NCBI GenBank assembly: GCA_030950375.1
Contig: JAUZRN010000010.1
Location: 62,001 to 126,000 of the forward strand
DNA: 64,000 nt
Source: Rhodothermus sp.
GTDB lineage: Bacteria; Bacteroidota; Rhodothermia; Rhodothermales; Rhodothermaceae
Direction of reading: 5' to 3'
Shown: positions 27,663-40,495 of the stretch, one piece after another
How positions within the stretch are numbered: position 1 is the stretch's first letter
How the letters are laid out: every line of letters starts with the position of its first letter
Position numbers and translations under genes: made by a program
Notes under the pieces: model-generated
Seen by the model: only the letters and a program-made list of their open reading frames with translations
Told to the model about the DNA's origin: nothing
Databases searched by the model: none

Positions 27663-28116
27663 GGATTCCAGAAGGTTTGCGTTCGACCCAGAGGGTTACA
27701 GGTCCATCATTAACCAGGCGTACGCGCATCATAGCCCCAAAAACGCCCGTCGGCACTGGTCGCCCCAGCTCCTCCGAGAGCCGTTCGACAAAGTATCGGT
27801 AAAGCGGCTCGGCCTTTTCCGGCGGTGCCGATTCGGTAAACGAGGGTCGATGCCCGCGTGAGGCATCGCCGTACAGCGTAAATTGCGACACCACCAGTGC
27901 CGCACCTCCTGTGTCGCGCAGTGAACGATTCATTTTACCCGCCTCATCAGGAAAGATACGTAGGTTGGCACATTTGCGCGCCAACCAGTCGGCTTCTGCT
28001 TCTGTGTCGGCGCGATGTACGCCCAGCAAAATCAGTAATCCCGCGCCAATGGCACCGGTAATCTGCCCATCTACCTCCACCGAAGCTTCGGAAACACGCT
28101 GTACGAGAGCAACCAT
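27655..28116 (-). CDS. dtd: D-aminoacyl-tRNA deacylase
   Basis: Cytosolic proofreading enzyme that removes D-amino acids (and glycine from tRNA-Ala) from tRNA. SQFT at 77-80 ([10 protein letters not shown]) and NDGPVT at 136-141 are the two family signatures; the Gly-cisPro pair is Gly138-Pro139. The 153-residue length is standard. It starts 2 bp after the rdgB stop and overlaps the amidohydrolase start by 8 bp, so translation is probably coupled. Confidence 0.97.
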   Translation of the reverse strand: MVALVQRVSEASVEVDGQITGAIGAGLLILLGVHRADTEAEADWLARKCANLRIFPDEAGKMNRSLRDTGGAALVVSQFTLYGDASRGHRPSFTESAPPEKAEPLYRYFVERLSEELGRPVPTGVFGAMMRVRLVNDGPVTLWVERKPSGIHA

Positions 28117-28118
28117 AT

Positions 28119-28736
28119 TTATCCGGGTTCGTTAAGCCATGTTCGCAGAAAGGACAGAAATGCCCGTAGAGCCTGACCGCGATGGCTGATTCGGTTCTTC
28201 ATTGCCAGGGGCATTTCGGCAAATGTCTGCGTATGCCCTTCCGGGACAAAAAGTGAATCGTACCCGAAGCCACCACTTCCCCGCTCCTCTTCCAGAATCC
28301 ATCCCGAACAGACCCCCTCAAACAGATGCAACGTGTGCGCATCAGGTGCAAAAGCTAATACCGTTCGAAAACGAGCGCGGCGGTTTTTCACCCCCTGAAG
28401 ACGCTGGAGCAGGAGTGCTCGGTTATCGGCATCCGTAGCCTTGGGTCCAGCAAAGCGTGCTGAATAGACACCGGGTTGTCCGCCCAGCGCCTCCACTTCG
28501 AGCCCCGTGTCGTCGGCCAGCGTTGGCAGCCCGGTAAATGCCTGCAGGGCTCTTGCCTTTCGGACCGCATTTCCTTCCAGCGTAGTGGCATCTTCCGGCA
28601 CTTCAGGTGCCCCCGGAAAGTCGGAGGCTAACCGAAGCGTAACCGGCAAGTCGGCCAGCAGCGCCCGCAACTCCACGGCCTTACCCGGATTACGTGTCGC
28701 CAGCACCAGCGTTACAGCATGTGAAGATTTTTCCAT
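28119..28736 (-). CDS. rdgB: dITP/XTP pyrophosphatase (RdgB/HAM1)
   Basis: House-cleaning nucleotidase that hydrolyses dITP, ITP and XTP to monophosphates. Motifs are [16 protein letters not shown] near the N-terminus, [35 protein letters not shown] and the C-terminal [15 protein letters not shown] 28736 is used; a GTG two codons earlier is possible. It is first of the leftward rdgB-dtd-amidohydrolase run and divergent from rpsU, with 146 bp between starts. Confidence 0.96.
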   Translation of the reverse strand: MEKSSHAVTLVLATRNPGKAVELRALLADLPVTLRLASDFPGAPEVPEDATTLEGNAVRKARALQAFTGLPTLADDTGLEVEALGGQPGVYSARFAGPKATDADNRALLLQRLQGVKNRRARFRTVLAFAPDAHTLHLFEGVCSGWILEEERGSGGFGYDSLFVPEGHTQTFAEMPLAMKNRISHRGQALRAFLSFLRTWLNEPG

Positions 28737-28835
28737 GAACACCCAGCTAACTGTCTTTCAGGAGAGATTCTAAGGGGATCTGGCCGAAACCTCCAGACGC
28801 TTTGCTTGTTGCACCCGTGCCGCTTTTGTCAGCGG

Positions 28836-28848
28836 CGTTAATTTAACG
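28836..28848. promoter_or_regulatory. AT-rich palindrome upstream of rpsU
   Basis: CGTTAATTTAACG is a perfect palindrome around its central base, 34 bp before the rpsU start codon in the rpsU-rdgB divergent region. It could be an operator or part of the promoter. Only the symmetry is seen; no factor is assigned. Confidence 0.3.
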
Positions 28849-28882
28849 AACGAAAACCTAAAACCAAACCAGAGGAGGTACC

Positions 28883-29083
28883 TTGGGACGCCCAGGCGTT
28901 GGTATTAAAGTTCGCGAAAACGAACCGATCGACCGCGTACTGCGCCGCTTCAAGCGCGCTGTCAATCGTAGTAAAATTCTGCGCGAGTATCGTCAGCACA
29001 TGTTCTATATCAAACCTTCAGAACAGCGGCGCATTGAGCGCCAGAAGGCGTTGCGTAACGCCCGCCGACACTCGCAATCCTGA
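28883..29083 (+). CDS. rpsU: 30S ribosomal protein bS21
   Basis: Small basic protein of 66 residues with the family phrase VRENEPIDRVLRRFKRAV and an Arg-rich C-terminus. It binds near the 3' end of 16S rRNA and promotes initiation. The start is TTG, preceded by a strong AGGAGG six bases upstream; this is why the reading begins at 28883. A monocistronic unit is implied by the terminator right after the gene. Confidence 0.96.
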   Translation: MGRPGVGIKVRENEPIDRVLRRFKRAVNRSKILREYRQHMFYIKPSEQRRIERQKALRNARRHSQS

Positions 29084-29110
29084 ACAGGCGGGCTGGCATA
29101 TGTAGCTCGG

Positions 29111-29139
29111 GCGACCTGCAAATGGTGGGTCGCTTTTTT
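29111..29139 (+). terminator. Rho-independent terminator of rpsU
   Basis: GCGACC (29111-29116) pairs with GGTCGC (29128-29133), and six T bases follow (29134-29139), 27 bp after the rpsU stop. It also lies just before the stop of the convergent AhpD-like gene. Confidence 0.85.
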
Positions 29140-29152
29140 GTTGAAGGGCAGC

Positions 29153-29710
29153 TCAGTATCGGTATCCCTGTACCTCCGCTGGCGTAGGGGTGACGCCCAG
29201 CCCCAGCGCAATGCGATTGACCAGATTGAAGTAGGCAACGATCAAGGTCAAATCCAGCAGATCCCGATCGGTCCAGCCCAATGCCCGCAGTCGTTGCAGG
29301 TCGGCTTTGGTGACCTGGTCCGGCGTGCGGGTCAGTTTAACAGCATGATCCAGCAGAGCCCGCGTACGCTCAGGTAGCGCCAGCTTTCGGTAGTCCTCAA
29401 CAGCCTGCGCAACGCGCACTGGGTCTTTCCAGTAGGCGTTCAGGGCTTCAGCATGGTGCTGCACACAGTAGCCACAGTGGTTAGCCGCCGAAACCACCAC
29501 AGCCACCAGCTCACGTTCCGCCCGCGACAGCCCTGAGTGCGTAAACATCACCTGGAGATACAGCGCCAGATGCGCACGAAGCGCTCCGGGATGCAGGCTC
29601 TGCACGGCCAAAATGTTTGCAATTTTACCTCGACGCTTTCGAATCTCTTCATAAAGAGCTTTTAACGCGCCGGTAGCGGCTTCCTCCGGAATTACCTCAA
29701 TCCAGGCCAT
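29153..29710 (-). CDS. AhpD-like / carboxymuconolactone decarboxylase family protein
   Basis: The 185-residue all-helical protein has the AhpD-type redox motif HCGYCVQHHAEAL with Cys79 and Cys82 and the downstream His. The layout matches the uncharacterised peroxidase-related subgroup, which probably reduces peroxides or serves as a thiol relay. No alkyl hydroperoxide reductase partner is adjacent. The start ATG is at 29710. It converges with rpsU and is separated from it by that gene's terminator. Confidence 0.88.
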   Translation of the reverse strand: MAWIEVIPEEAATGALKALYEEIRKRRGKIANILAVQSLHPGALRAHLALYLQVMFTHSGLSRAERELVAVVVSAANHCGYCVQHHAEALNAYWKDPVRVAQAVEDYRKLALPERTRALLDHAVKLTRTPDQVTKADLQRLRALGWTDRDLLDLTLIVAYFNLVNRIALGLGVTPTPAEVQGYRY

Positions 29711-30136
29711 GGTCTTTTTCGGATTGTATTATACCGGGCACCTTCTGGTCGAGACACAGCCTATACGCATCGAAAAACCGTATCGCTCGTCATCCGTGGG
29801 TGCTGCGTATCTCTGAGAAGGCTCCCGGAACCCGCCTGTTACCCACAAACTTGCGAATGTCCTACAATAAAAAAGCGCTTCAAAGGAAGAGCTTTTGGTC
29901 TTGCCCCATCCAAAGAAATCCGCGAACCCTTCCTTTCTATTACTTTTTGGCCTTCACGGAATGTGGTAGCGTAGGCCATACGTGATGGCTATCAGCTGAT
30001 TACCCTGAACGCGGTCAGCAAGACTACGCGTCGCCGATCATGCTGACAATCGCCTTATGGCTGGGGCCTGTTATGAAAAGAACATATAAAAAGAGGCGGC
30101 CCGTTGAGGCCGCCTGCTGTACTCAGGGCATGCCTC
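29711..30136. other. Intergenic region with terminator-like hairpins
   Basis: The 426-bp gap downstream of the 2-oxoglutarate dehydrogenase gene contains no supported gene. AAAAGC..CTTC (29871-29881) pairs with GAAG..GCTTTT (29886-29896). Read on the minus strand this stem is followed by a T-run, so it could be a second terminator for leftward transcription. The main terminator is listed next. Confidence 0.55.
30088..30115 (-). terminator. Rho-independent terminator of the kgd-like gene
   Basis: AGGCGGCC (30094-30101) pairs perfectly with GGCCGCCT (30108-30115). On the minus strand the stem is followed by CTTTTTAT, about 20 bp after the stop of the E2-E1 fusion gene. Confidence 0.85.
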
Positions 30137-33799
<3,663 letters not shown>

Positions 33800-33882
33800 G
33801 GTTCAATCGACAGGATTGCTGTTGAGAAAAAACGCCAGCCGCAGTCGTAGCTCGAACGATGCGTCGGCAAGAAGGATTCCAA

Positions 33883-35202
33883 TCAGCGAATCCGAGAAGG
33901 ATTTTCCCAGATGGGCTCCAACAGTTCGTAGTCACCCCGGCCGGTCCGATCGACGAAGATGAAGCGACGCCCCAGTCGGTGGTAGTACCAGATTTCGAAA
34001 GGCTGCGATCCCTGACGACGTTCGATAAAGTCTGGCTCACCAAACAGTACAATGATATGTCCCCGGTCGGTCTGCCAGCCAGGCTTACGCCCGCTGAATT
34101 TTCGATTGGCCAGCGCTACGCGATAGTAAAACGCTTCCATTTGCTCATTGCGCGGCGTTCCGGGCGTGGGATCTCGTTTTCTCCAGAAAGCCAGAAACCG
34201 TTGCCAGCGTTCTTCCGGCGTCCTCCCCGCTTTGATGTAGGCAATATCCTTCTGTTTGGCAATATAGCGGAGCTGCTCAATGGCTTCGTCCAGATCCCGC
34301 ACGTGCACCAGCAACTCGCTCCAAACCGCGGTAAACGGCTTTTCGACCACGGCCAGCTGCTTTCCATCAGCATCCAGCACACGCACCCGCAGCACATAGG
34401 GACCGGCTTCCAGGCCTTCACGTAGCGGAATGGTATGCATCTGTACAAGGCTACCGGCTGTTAGCGTTCTCCAGACTGCATGCTGATAAACCGTCCGGTA
34501 CGCCTCCCCGCGTCCAATACCCAGTAATGGACCTACCAGGGGCCAGCCCCCACGTTTTTCGGGACGCACCAGTTCATGCACCAGTTGCACCCGCTGCGGC
34601 CGACGGACCGCGATCTCGTAGAACACCTGCAACATCGAACGCTCTGCCGATACGGTCGTCCCCACAAGCGGCGTTATCGTATGGTGCGTCGAATCGTAAC
34701 GGGCTACCAGGAGCAGATCACCCACTGCAATCGGTGTATCGAAACTGCGTACCCGTACTTCCAACGTCCGCGTTATCAAACGCCGCGTAGCCTGATCTTC
34801 AAGCTGCACCGTAAATACATAACGTCCTGGCGCCAAGTAGAACGTATGCATCGAAAGATCTTCGGCCCCGCGACGACGCGTCCCCCCAAAATCTGCCACA
34901 GCTACTCGCTGCTGCCAACTCGCGCGTCGAACAAACTGCCGCTGTGCGGCACCTTCTAAGCGATAGATTTCAACCAGCAAGCTGTACGTCGCCCGAAACC
35001 CCTGATCTGCCTGTAAAAACTGCAGCGTCTGAAAAGGCACCGCTACATACAGATCCACCCGTGTCTGACCTGGCGGCGCTGCAGCCGGCACATTAATCAC
35101 CTCCACATAGAAGGGCACCTCTGTCTGCGCATACGACGTAACGGCCAGCATCAGTACGCCGACCAACAAACAACTGCCCTTCCGCCAGGCCCTCAAGTTC
35201 AT
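33883..35202 (-). CDS. GWxTD domain-containing exported protein
   Basis: The 439-residue protein starts with a signal peptide (about 8-25, ending SYAQ). Beta-rich segments fill the middle. The C-terminal GWxTD domain holds GRKPGWQTDRGHIIVLFGEP and then FEIWYYHRLGRRFIFVD. Such proteins are common in Bacteroidota and Acidobacteriota, with unknown function, probably periplasmic or surface. The ATG at 35202 is chosen because the signal peptide begins there; the frame stays open to 35313. It lies between kgd and ftsY, all leftward, with no clear functional link. Confidence 0.85.
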   Translation of the reverse strand: MNLRAWRKGSCLLVGVLMLAVTSYAQTEVPFYVEVINVPAAAPPGQTRVDLYVAVPFQTLQFLQADQGFRATYSLLVEIYRLEGAAQRQFVRRASWQQRVAVADFGGTRRRGAEDLSMHTFYLAPGRYVFTVQLEDQATRRLITRTLEVRVRSFDTPIAVGDLLLVARYDSTHHTITPLVGTTVSAERSMLQVFYEIAVRRPQRVQLVHELVRPEKRGGWPLVGPLLGIGRGEAYRTVYQHAVWRTLTAGSLVQMHTIPLREGLEAGPYVLRVRVLDADGKQLAVVEKPFTAVWSELLVHVRDLDEAIEQLRYIAKQKDIAYIKAGRTPEERWQRFLAFWRKRDPTPGTPRNEQMEAFYYRVALANRKFSGRKPGWQTDRGHIIVLFGEPDFIERRQGSQPFEIWYYHRLGRRFIFVDRTGRGDYELLEPIWENPSRIR

Positions 35203-35401
35203 CGCTGTTGCATGTACGCCTACCCGTCTGTTATATGCAAACGATGCCTCACCGGCCGCTATTGTTTCGATTATCGTCGAAAACAGACGATCCTCATACA
35301 AAAGTTGTCCCAACGGTCAGGAACAGGCGGTCAACTGCACAGAAGGATGCTTGAACGGAAAAAAGCAGTACTCTTTCTGCCACTGGTTCGGCCCGTGTAG
35401 G

Positions 35402-36364
35402 TCAGACCAGCGCCTGCCCGAACAGGGCTTCAATAAAGGCACGTCGGTCGAAAACTTGCAAATCGTCAATTTTTTCACCTACGCCAATGTATTTGACAGG
35501 AATCTGAAATTCATGCGAAATGCCAATTACAATGCCCCCTTTAGCTGTGCCATCAAGCTTTGTCAACACCAGTCCGGTAACTTCGACGCTTCTGGTAAAC
35601 TCCTCGGCCTGACGGATAGCATTCTGACCTGTTGACGCATCCAGCACAAGCAACACCTCGTGCGGCGCCGCTTCCACCTGACGCCCCATCACACGACGGA
35701 TTTTGGCCAGTTCTTCCATCAGACCGCCTTTGGTATGCAGGCGTCCGGCCGTATCAATGATGACAACATCCACGCCCCGGCTTTTGGCGGCGGCCAGTGT
35801 GTCGAACGCTACGGCTGCCGGATCAGCGCCCGGATGTTGTTTGATGAGCGGCACGCCAGCCCGCTTGGCCCAGATTTCAAGCTGTTCGATGGCCGCTGCC
35901 CGGAACGTATCGGCGGCCCCCAGCAACACACTTTTGCCCGCTTCGCGATAGCGATAGGCCAGCTTACCAATGGTGGTAGTCTTGCCCACGCCATTGACCC
36001 CCACCACCATAATCACATAGGGCTTATGGGGCAGCGGTGCCTCGAAGTCGACCGTACGATCCGGCGCATGATCCAGTAAGAGCTGGGCCATTTCATCGCG
36101 AATAATGGCATTCAGCTCCTTGGTAGAGACATATTTGTCACGTGCCACACGCGCCTCAACCCGCTGGATAATCTCTAACGTCGTTTTGACCCCTACGTCG
36201 CTGGTAATCAACAACTCTTCAAGCTGGTCCAGCACCTCATCGTCCACCTGATCCTTTCCGCGAATCAGGCGATCCAGCCTGCCCAGCAGGCTCATACGCG
36301 TCTTTTCCAATCCTTCTTCCAGTCGTTCCTGTTCTTTCTTACGAAAGCGATCCCAGAAACCCAT
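35402..36364 (-). CDS. ftsY: Signal recognition particle receptor
   Basis: SRP-receptor GTPase of 320 residues that docks ribosome-nascent chain complexes at the membrane. The N domain covers about 20-105. The G domain has G1 VGVNGVGKTTTIGKL (121-135), then GAADTFRAAAIEQLE, DTAGRLHTKGGLM, TKLDGTAKGG and the end VGEKIDDLQVFDRRAFIEALFG. The acidic A domain of E. coli FtsY is absent, as in many bacteria; membrane binding is probably by the amphipathic N-terminus MGFWDRFRKK. Its stop is 199 bp before the GWxTD gene start. Confidence 0.97.
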   Translation of the reverse strand: MGFWDRFRKKEQERLEEGLEKTRMSLLGRLDRLIRGKDQVDDEVLDQLEELLITSDVGVKTTLEIIQRVEARVARDKYVSTKELNAIIRDEMAQLLLDHAPDRTVDFEAPLPHKPYVIMVVGVNGVGKTTTIGKLAYRYREAGKSVLLGAADTFRAAAIEQLEIWAKRAGVPLIKQHPGADPAAVAFDTLAAAKSRGVDVVIIDTAGRLHTKGGLMEELAKIRRVMGRQVEAAPHEVLLVLDASTGQNAIRQAEEFTRSVEVTGLVLTKLDGTAKGGIVIGISHEFQIPVKYIGVGEKIDDLQVFDRRAFIEALFGQALV

Positions 36365-36377
36365 TGGTTGTCCCTAT

Positions 36378-37004
36378 TCAGGTTGAAGATGTAACCGCCG
36401 GATCTGAAAACACCGACCGTTTGAGCTCAGGTTGTCCGTACCAGGCCCGCACGAAACGTACCACGTAGCGCAGAAATGAATAGCTCAGGAGCACAATTGA
36501 ACCCCAGAGCAGCACTCGAAATACCGGCGGATCGGCCTCCAGCAAGGCAGCCAGAATGGTCAGCGCCAGTACCGTTACAGCTACCTTGCCTGACCAGAGG
36601 CTCATATACACCCGACGCGTGCGATGTGCCAGCAAGGCTCCCCCCAGTACGATCAGGGCATCCCGCAACACGACAAACACGAAAAACCAGAGCGGTAGAT
36701 CACCCCGCATTACCAGCGCCATCGATACCAGCCCTGCCGTTACTTTGTCTGCCAGGGGATCAAGCACCTTCCCCCAGTCCGAAACCGTATGCGACCAGCG
36801 AGCCACCCGTCCATCAAACCAGTCTGTCACGATAGCCAGTAGGGCCAGAGCCAACACCCATCGTAACGGCCCGTGCGTCAACACCAGATACGCCAGCGGA
36901 AAAGCCAGCACCAGCCGCAGCAGACTCAATGTATTGGGAATGGTCCAGAAGCGCCCCAGCGGCAATAGCCGTCCCTTCATCTCTGTGGTATCCTGCGCGG
37001 GCAT
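36378..37004 (-). CDS. pgsA: CDP-alcohol phosphatidyltransferase (probable PgsA)
   Basis: Inner-membrane enzyme of 208 residues. The catalytic motif D-x2-DG-x2-AR-x8-G-x3-D-x3-D is complete at residues 61-86 (Asp61, Asp64, Asp82, Asp86). Several hydrophobic segments flank it. Most likely it makes phosphatidylglycerol phosphate from CDP-diacylglycerol and glycerol 3-phosphate; a cardiolipin or phosphatidylinositol-type role cannot be excluded by motif. GAGGA lies upstream of ATG 37004. It ends 13 bp before ftsY, so the pair is probably an operon for membrane biogenesis. Confidence 0.88.
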   Translation of the reverse strand: MPAQDTTEMKGRLLPLGRFWTIPNTLSLLRLVLAFPLAYLVLTHGPLRWVLALALLAIVTDWFDGRVARWSHTVSDWGKVLDPLADKVTAGLVSMALVMRGDLPLWFFVFVVLRDALIVLGGALLAHRTRRVYMSLWSGKVAVTVLALTILAALLEADPPVFRVLLWGSIVLLSYSFLRYVVRFVRAWYGQPELKRSVFSDPAVTSST

Positions 37005-37059
37005 GTAGGCTTCCTCTTATCTTGCGTGGATAGCGCGGAAACATACGCACCAACGCGCT

Positions 37060-37743
37060 TTAGGTTTGAAGCGCAGCGAGCAGATCGTATAGCGTACGTC
37101 CTGCCGCCGCCACTGGAACGCCCAGCATCTCTTCAGGCACGCCCTGACGATTGACCTGAAATGTCCAGTACCCATAGGCAGCTGCTCCGGCTACATCCCA
37201 GCCATTGGCCGAAACAAAACCAATGGCCGTACGGGGCAGCTTCAACGCAACTTCGACCAGCGCATAGACATGGGGATGTGGCTTGAAAACGCGTACCGCA
37301 TCGGCACTAAACACCTGAACCAGATAGCGATCCAGTGCATGCTGTTCAAGCAAAGCCTGTAGCTGCATAGCCGTGCCATTTGAGAGAACAACCAGCGTGT
37401 ACCTCTTGACAAGCTGGTGAAGTACATCAGGCACTTCTGGAAACGGCCGCAACGTGCGATATGCCTGCAGCAACCGGCCGTGATTTTCCGGTGTCAGGCT
37501 CAGACTCAACGATGCGGCGGCATAACGCAGGGCCTCGTCGGTCACCTGCTCAAAGTCGGCATACCGACCCATCAGGCTCCGTAGCCAGGTATATTCGAGC
37601 TGCTTCTGGCGCCAGCGCCGGCTGAGCTCGGCCCCATAGCCTGGAAAAATGGCTTCACAAACTTTTTCGACCGACTGCACATCGAAAAGCGTCCCGAATG
37701 CATCGAACACCAGTGCCTTCAGGGTCTGCATCGCTCGTGCCAT
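37060..37743 (-). CDS. HAD hydrolase, haloacid dehalogenase type II
   Basis: The 227-residue protein has nucleophile Asp14 in LVFDAFGTLFDV, motif II VVLSNGT and motif III/IV region SANGWDVAGAAAYG. These match L-2-haloacid dehalogenases, which hydrolyse haloacids through an aspartyl ester. Many relatives have unknown physiological substrates, so substrate assignment is tentative. An in-frame ATG at 37731 would give a slightly shorter product. It follows the GlmU-like gene by 1 bp and precedes pgsA by 55 bp. Confidence 0.88.
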   Translation of the reverse strand: MARAMQTLKALVFDAFGTLFDVQSVEKVCEAIFPGYGAELSRRWRQKQLEYTWLRSLMGRYADFEQVTDEALRYAAASLSLSLTPENHGRLLQAYRTLRPFPEVPDVLHQLVKRYTLVVLSNGTAMQLQALLEQHALDRYLVQVFSADAVRVFKPHPHVYALVEVALKLPRTAIGFVSANGWDVAGAAAYGYWTFQVNRQGVPEEMLGVPVAAAGRTLYDLLAALQT

Positions 37744-37744
37744 T

Positions 37745-39007
37745 CTATTCCGACGAAGGGGCGTGTACCTGCTCGAAGAGGGCCGTCAGCACAGCCCGTT
37801 CGGCGTCGTCGAGCATATGCTGGCGGCGTGCCATAACGGCCTCAGCCACCTGTAATGCTTTCTCCAGCCGAAAGGGTACATAGCCCCCGGCCGGCGATCC
37901 CCAGGAAAACGACGACACATACCGGGCATGAAAGCCTGGGCCGTACAGATTGCAACTGACCCCCACCACGGTGCCCGTGTTGAAGGTGGTGCCGATACTG
38001 GTTTTAGTATGATCCCCCATGAACAGTCCCAGAAACTGACGACCGGTTGGTTCAAAAGTCCCCAGGGCCTCATTGTACAGCGTCACCGGGCCGTAATCGT
38101 TGCGCAAATTCGAGCAAGTGGTACCAGCGCCCAAGTTGCACCAGCGGCCGATGTAGGCGTGCCCCAGAAAGCCATCATGTGCCTTATTGGAATAGCTGTG
38201 CACAATGCTGGTGTGCACTTCGCCACCCAGCTTGACCCATGGCCCTACTACACAATTGCGCAGACGTGCCCCAACCCGCACTTCTGCTCGCTCACCCACA
38301 GCCACTGGACCTACCAGTACCGCTCCTTCCGAGACCACCGCACCTGGCCCTATGTAGATCGGACCCTCGCTGGCATTGAGAATCGCACCGGCCCGAATCG
38401 TTGCACCAGACGCCAGATGGATTTGCTCACGGGCTACCAGTACCGCGCCCGGCTGCACCACAGCCTGGCCGTCGGTGGCCTCCGGCCGTTCCCAGGTGGC
38501 TCGATCCGTTGCGAACGCCTGTTCCATCCAGTCAATCAGGTGCCAGAGCCGCCCAACGAGAGGCACTCCCTCTACCCTTTCTTCGGGCAGCTCGTCCAAG
38601 TAATCGGGCGCCAGCAACGCCCCGGGCAAGGGACACGCATGCCCTTCCGGGAGCCAGGCGGCTACCATCACGCCGTCTTGCATGAAGCGGCGGGCTGGTT
38701 CGCGGTCGGTTGCCGCCCGGCGAATGCGCGTCAGCACCTCGCCGGGCTCGGCCAACGCTCGACCGTTCCACAGCAATACCCCCCCGTCTATCTGCGCCGG
38801 ATTCACTGGCAGACGATAAAGCCGCACAGCCACAGGCGCTATAGTGGCTCGGGCATGCAGACAGACAGCCGGCGGCTGCAACGCCCATATCGCCCGTTCC
38901 AGCAGGGTGGGCAGCCCCAACCGCAAATCGTAAACGGGCCGCGTATGCACCAGCGGCGCTAAATGGATGGTTTCATGATCTTCAAAAACACAGAGCTTCC
39001 AGGACAT
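37745..39007 (-). CDS. GlmU-like sugar nucleotidyltransferase/acyltransferase family protein
   Basis: The 420-residue protein has an N-terminal part (1-190) that resembles a nucleotidyltransferase fold but lacks the LxAGxGTRM pyrophosphorylase loop. A long left-handed beta-helix of hexapeptide repeats follows from about 205 to 370 (for example GATIRAGAILNASEG and VVSEGAVLVGPVAVGERA). The C-terminal LGAGTTCSNLRNDYG and IGTTFNTGTVVGVSCNLYG are typical of the Bacteroidota GlmU-like family. It may act as a sugar acyltransferase or a defunct/regulatory pyrophosphorylase in envelope precursor supply. ATG 39007 starts the alignable part. The HAD gene begins 1 bp after its stop. Confidence 0.82.
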   Translation of the reverse strand: MSWKLCVFEDHETIHLAPLVHTRPVYDLRLGLPTLLERAIWALQPPAVCLHARATIAPVAVRLYRLPVNPAQIDGGVLLWNGRALAEPGEVLTRIRRAATDREPARRFMQDGVMVAAWLPEGHACPLPGALLAPDYLDELPEERVEGVPLVGRLWHLIDWMEQAFATDRATWERPEATDGQAVVQPGAVLVAREQIHLASGATIRAGAILNASEGPIYIGPGAVVSEGAVLVGPVAVGERAEVRVGARLRNCVVGPWVKLGGEVHTSIVHSYSNKAHDGFLGHAYIGRWCNLGAGTTCSNLRNDYGPVTLYNEALGTFEPTGRQFLGLFMGDHTKTSIGTTFNTGTVVGVSCNLYGPGFHARYVSSFSWGSPAGGYVPFRLEKALQVAEAVMARRQHMLDDAERAVLTALFEQVHAPSSE

Positions 39008-39137
39008 GGCTTCAAGCTTCCTTGGAAAACCGGCTGCTTCTGCGACAAGATACGAAATGCCTGCCTGTGGACCGTCCCCAAATAGGCGAGCAGATGCCGA
39101 ATGCTCTACAGGCCGCTGTCCGACTTTCCCCGGGCAT

Positions 39138-40427
39138 TTAGTAGCCCAACAGGTGCCGTAAATTGAGCACCACGCCCAGCTCTGGACCACCCCCCACCAG
39201 ATCGACGCCCCCGATCAACACAATCGGATCGGCCCGAAACACCAGCGCCGGCACCACAACAGGCCACGTTGCACGGTCGCCCCGATGTTCCCACCAACGC
39301 ACCCCAATGGCCAAGGCCGGCTGTAGCCGTGACGTTAACCATCCGGAGAAGCCCAACAGACGCACGGACAGCTCTTCCGGCGCAGTACGCGAACGCTCCA
39401 GCACCGCCTCGTTCATACTCACCTGCAGCAGCACCCCCCAGTCAGGACGTAATATTCCCCCCGTCAAACCAATCGGCGTGCGCCGCAGATTACCGGCATA
39501 TCCCAGACCACCGCCAGCTACTGCCACCATGGCCACTACGGCCACCCCGGCCAGCGCAGCCGGTAGCAATGTCTCGTGCTCTTTGTCCTCTTTGTCCTCA
39601 TTGTCTTTTTCGCTTCCCCGGAACCATCCGCGTCCGCTGCTTCGACCGCTCCGGCGACTTTCCACGGTCCGTGCACGCCCAACCGAACGCCCCATGCGTC
39701 GTGGCTTTCGGCCGACGACGGGGCTACCGCGCTTGCCAGCTCCCCGTATCCCGATAACTTCGGCATCCACAATGACATCAATAAAAGGAGGAGCTGTTCG
39801 AGTTCGCACAATCGACCACGCCGTCAGGTGTCCATCTTCCTCCACCCCAAAAGCTATCCAATCAAGAGACAGGCTGTCAGCTACCAGACCAGCATTCGCC
39901 CAGACCTGCAGCGAATCGGAAGGGATCGGCCCGAACACCTCCTCGACTGGAAATGCGTAGGTGGCCGACTCGAACACCTCGGGCCACGGTCCCAGCGCCA
40001 GGCTATCGAAGTGCAGTGACCACTCGGCTACGGAACGTGCCGCCACGGCAAAGCAAATACGCACGCGCATTGCCTGCAGCAGCACATCTTCGGGCATCTG
40101 GTTCCAGAGCACCCGGCGTCCCCGGTACAGCCCCCAGGTGGCCGGATGCCAGGCCAAGGTAAAGGCCGCATACACCGTATCGGCCTTCACCTCATAGCGA
40201 TAGCCCAGCGTCAGCGAATCCAGAAATGGCAACACCTCAATGCGTGACCAGGGCCCCACCTCATCCCCCACCACCTGTGCCAACTCGGCTTCTGAAGCGG
40301 GCCAGTGCACGATCCGAAGTATGCCCTGCCGAACTTGCCTCTGTGCCTGTACGGACCCGAGCGAAGGGAGCATCAACAGTAATCCAAAAAGCAGCGAACG
40401 TCGCCAGACCTGAACAGGAATGATCAT
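39138..40427 (-). CDS. Unknown secreted protein with a low-complexity charged segment
   Basis: The 429-residue protein begins with a signal peptide (about 8-28, ending VQAQ). The first 225 residues look beta-rich. Then comes a basic Arg/Gly/Ser stretch followed by an acidic/Lys run (EKDNEDKEDKEHE), and a hydrophobic segment AALAGVAVVAMVAVAGGGLG that may be a membrane anchor or barrel strand. The end ELGVVLNLRHLLGY resembles an outer-membrane strand. Starts at 40427 and 40433 are both possible. Family not recognised. Confidence 0.6.
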   Translation of the reverse strand: MIIPVQVWRRSLLFGLLLMLPSLGSVQAQRQVRQGILRIVHWPASEAELAQVVGDEVGPWSRIEVLPFLDSLTLGYRYEVKADTVYAAFTLAWHPATWGLYRGRRVLWNQMPEDVLLQAMRVRICFAVAARSVAEWSLHFDSLALGPWPEVFESATYAFPVEEVFGPIPSDSLQVWANAGLVADSLSLDWIAFGVEEDGHLTAWSIVRTRTAPPFIDVIVDAEVIGIRGAGKRGSPVVGRKPRRMGRSVGRARTVESRRSGRSSGRGWFRGSEKDNEDKEDKEHETLLPAALAGVAVVAMVAVAGGGLGYAGNLRRTPIGLTGGILRPDWGVLLQVSMNEAVLERSRTAPEELSVRLLGFSGWLTSRLQPALAIGVRWWEHRGDRATWPVVVPALVFRADPIVLIGGVDLVGGGPELGVVLNLRHLLGY

Positions 40428-40495
40428 GCGCATGGACGATAGCTCTGTCCGGTTTACCCGCATGCTTGGTGTGAGCATGCTAAAAATCCCCTTCT

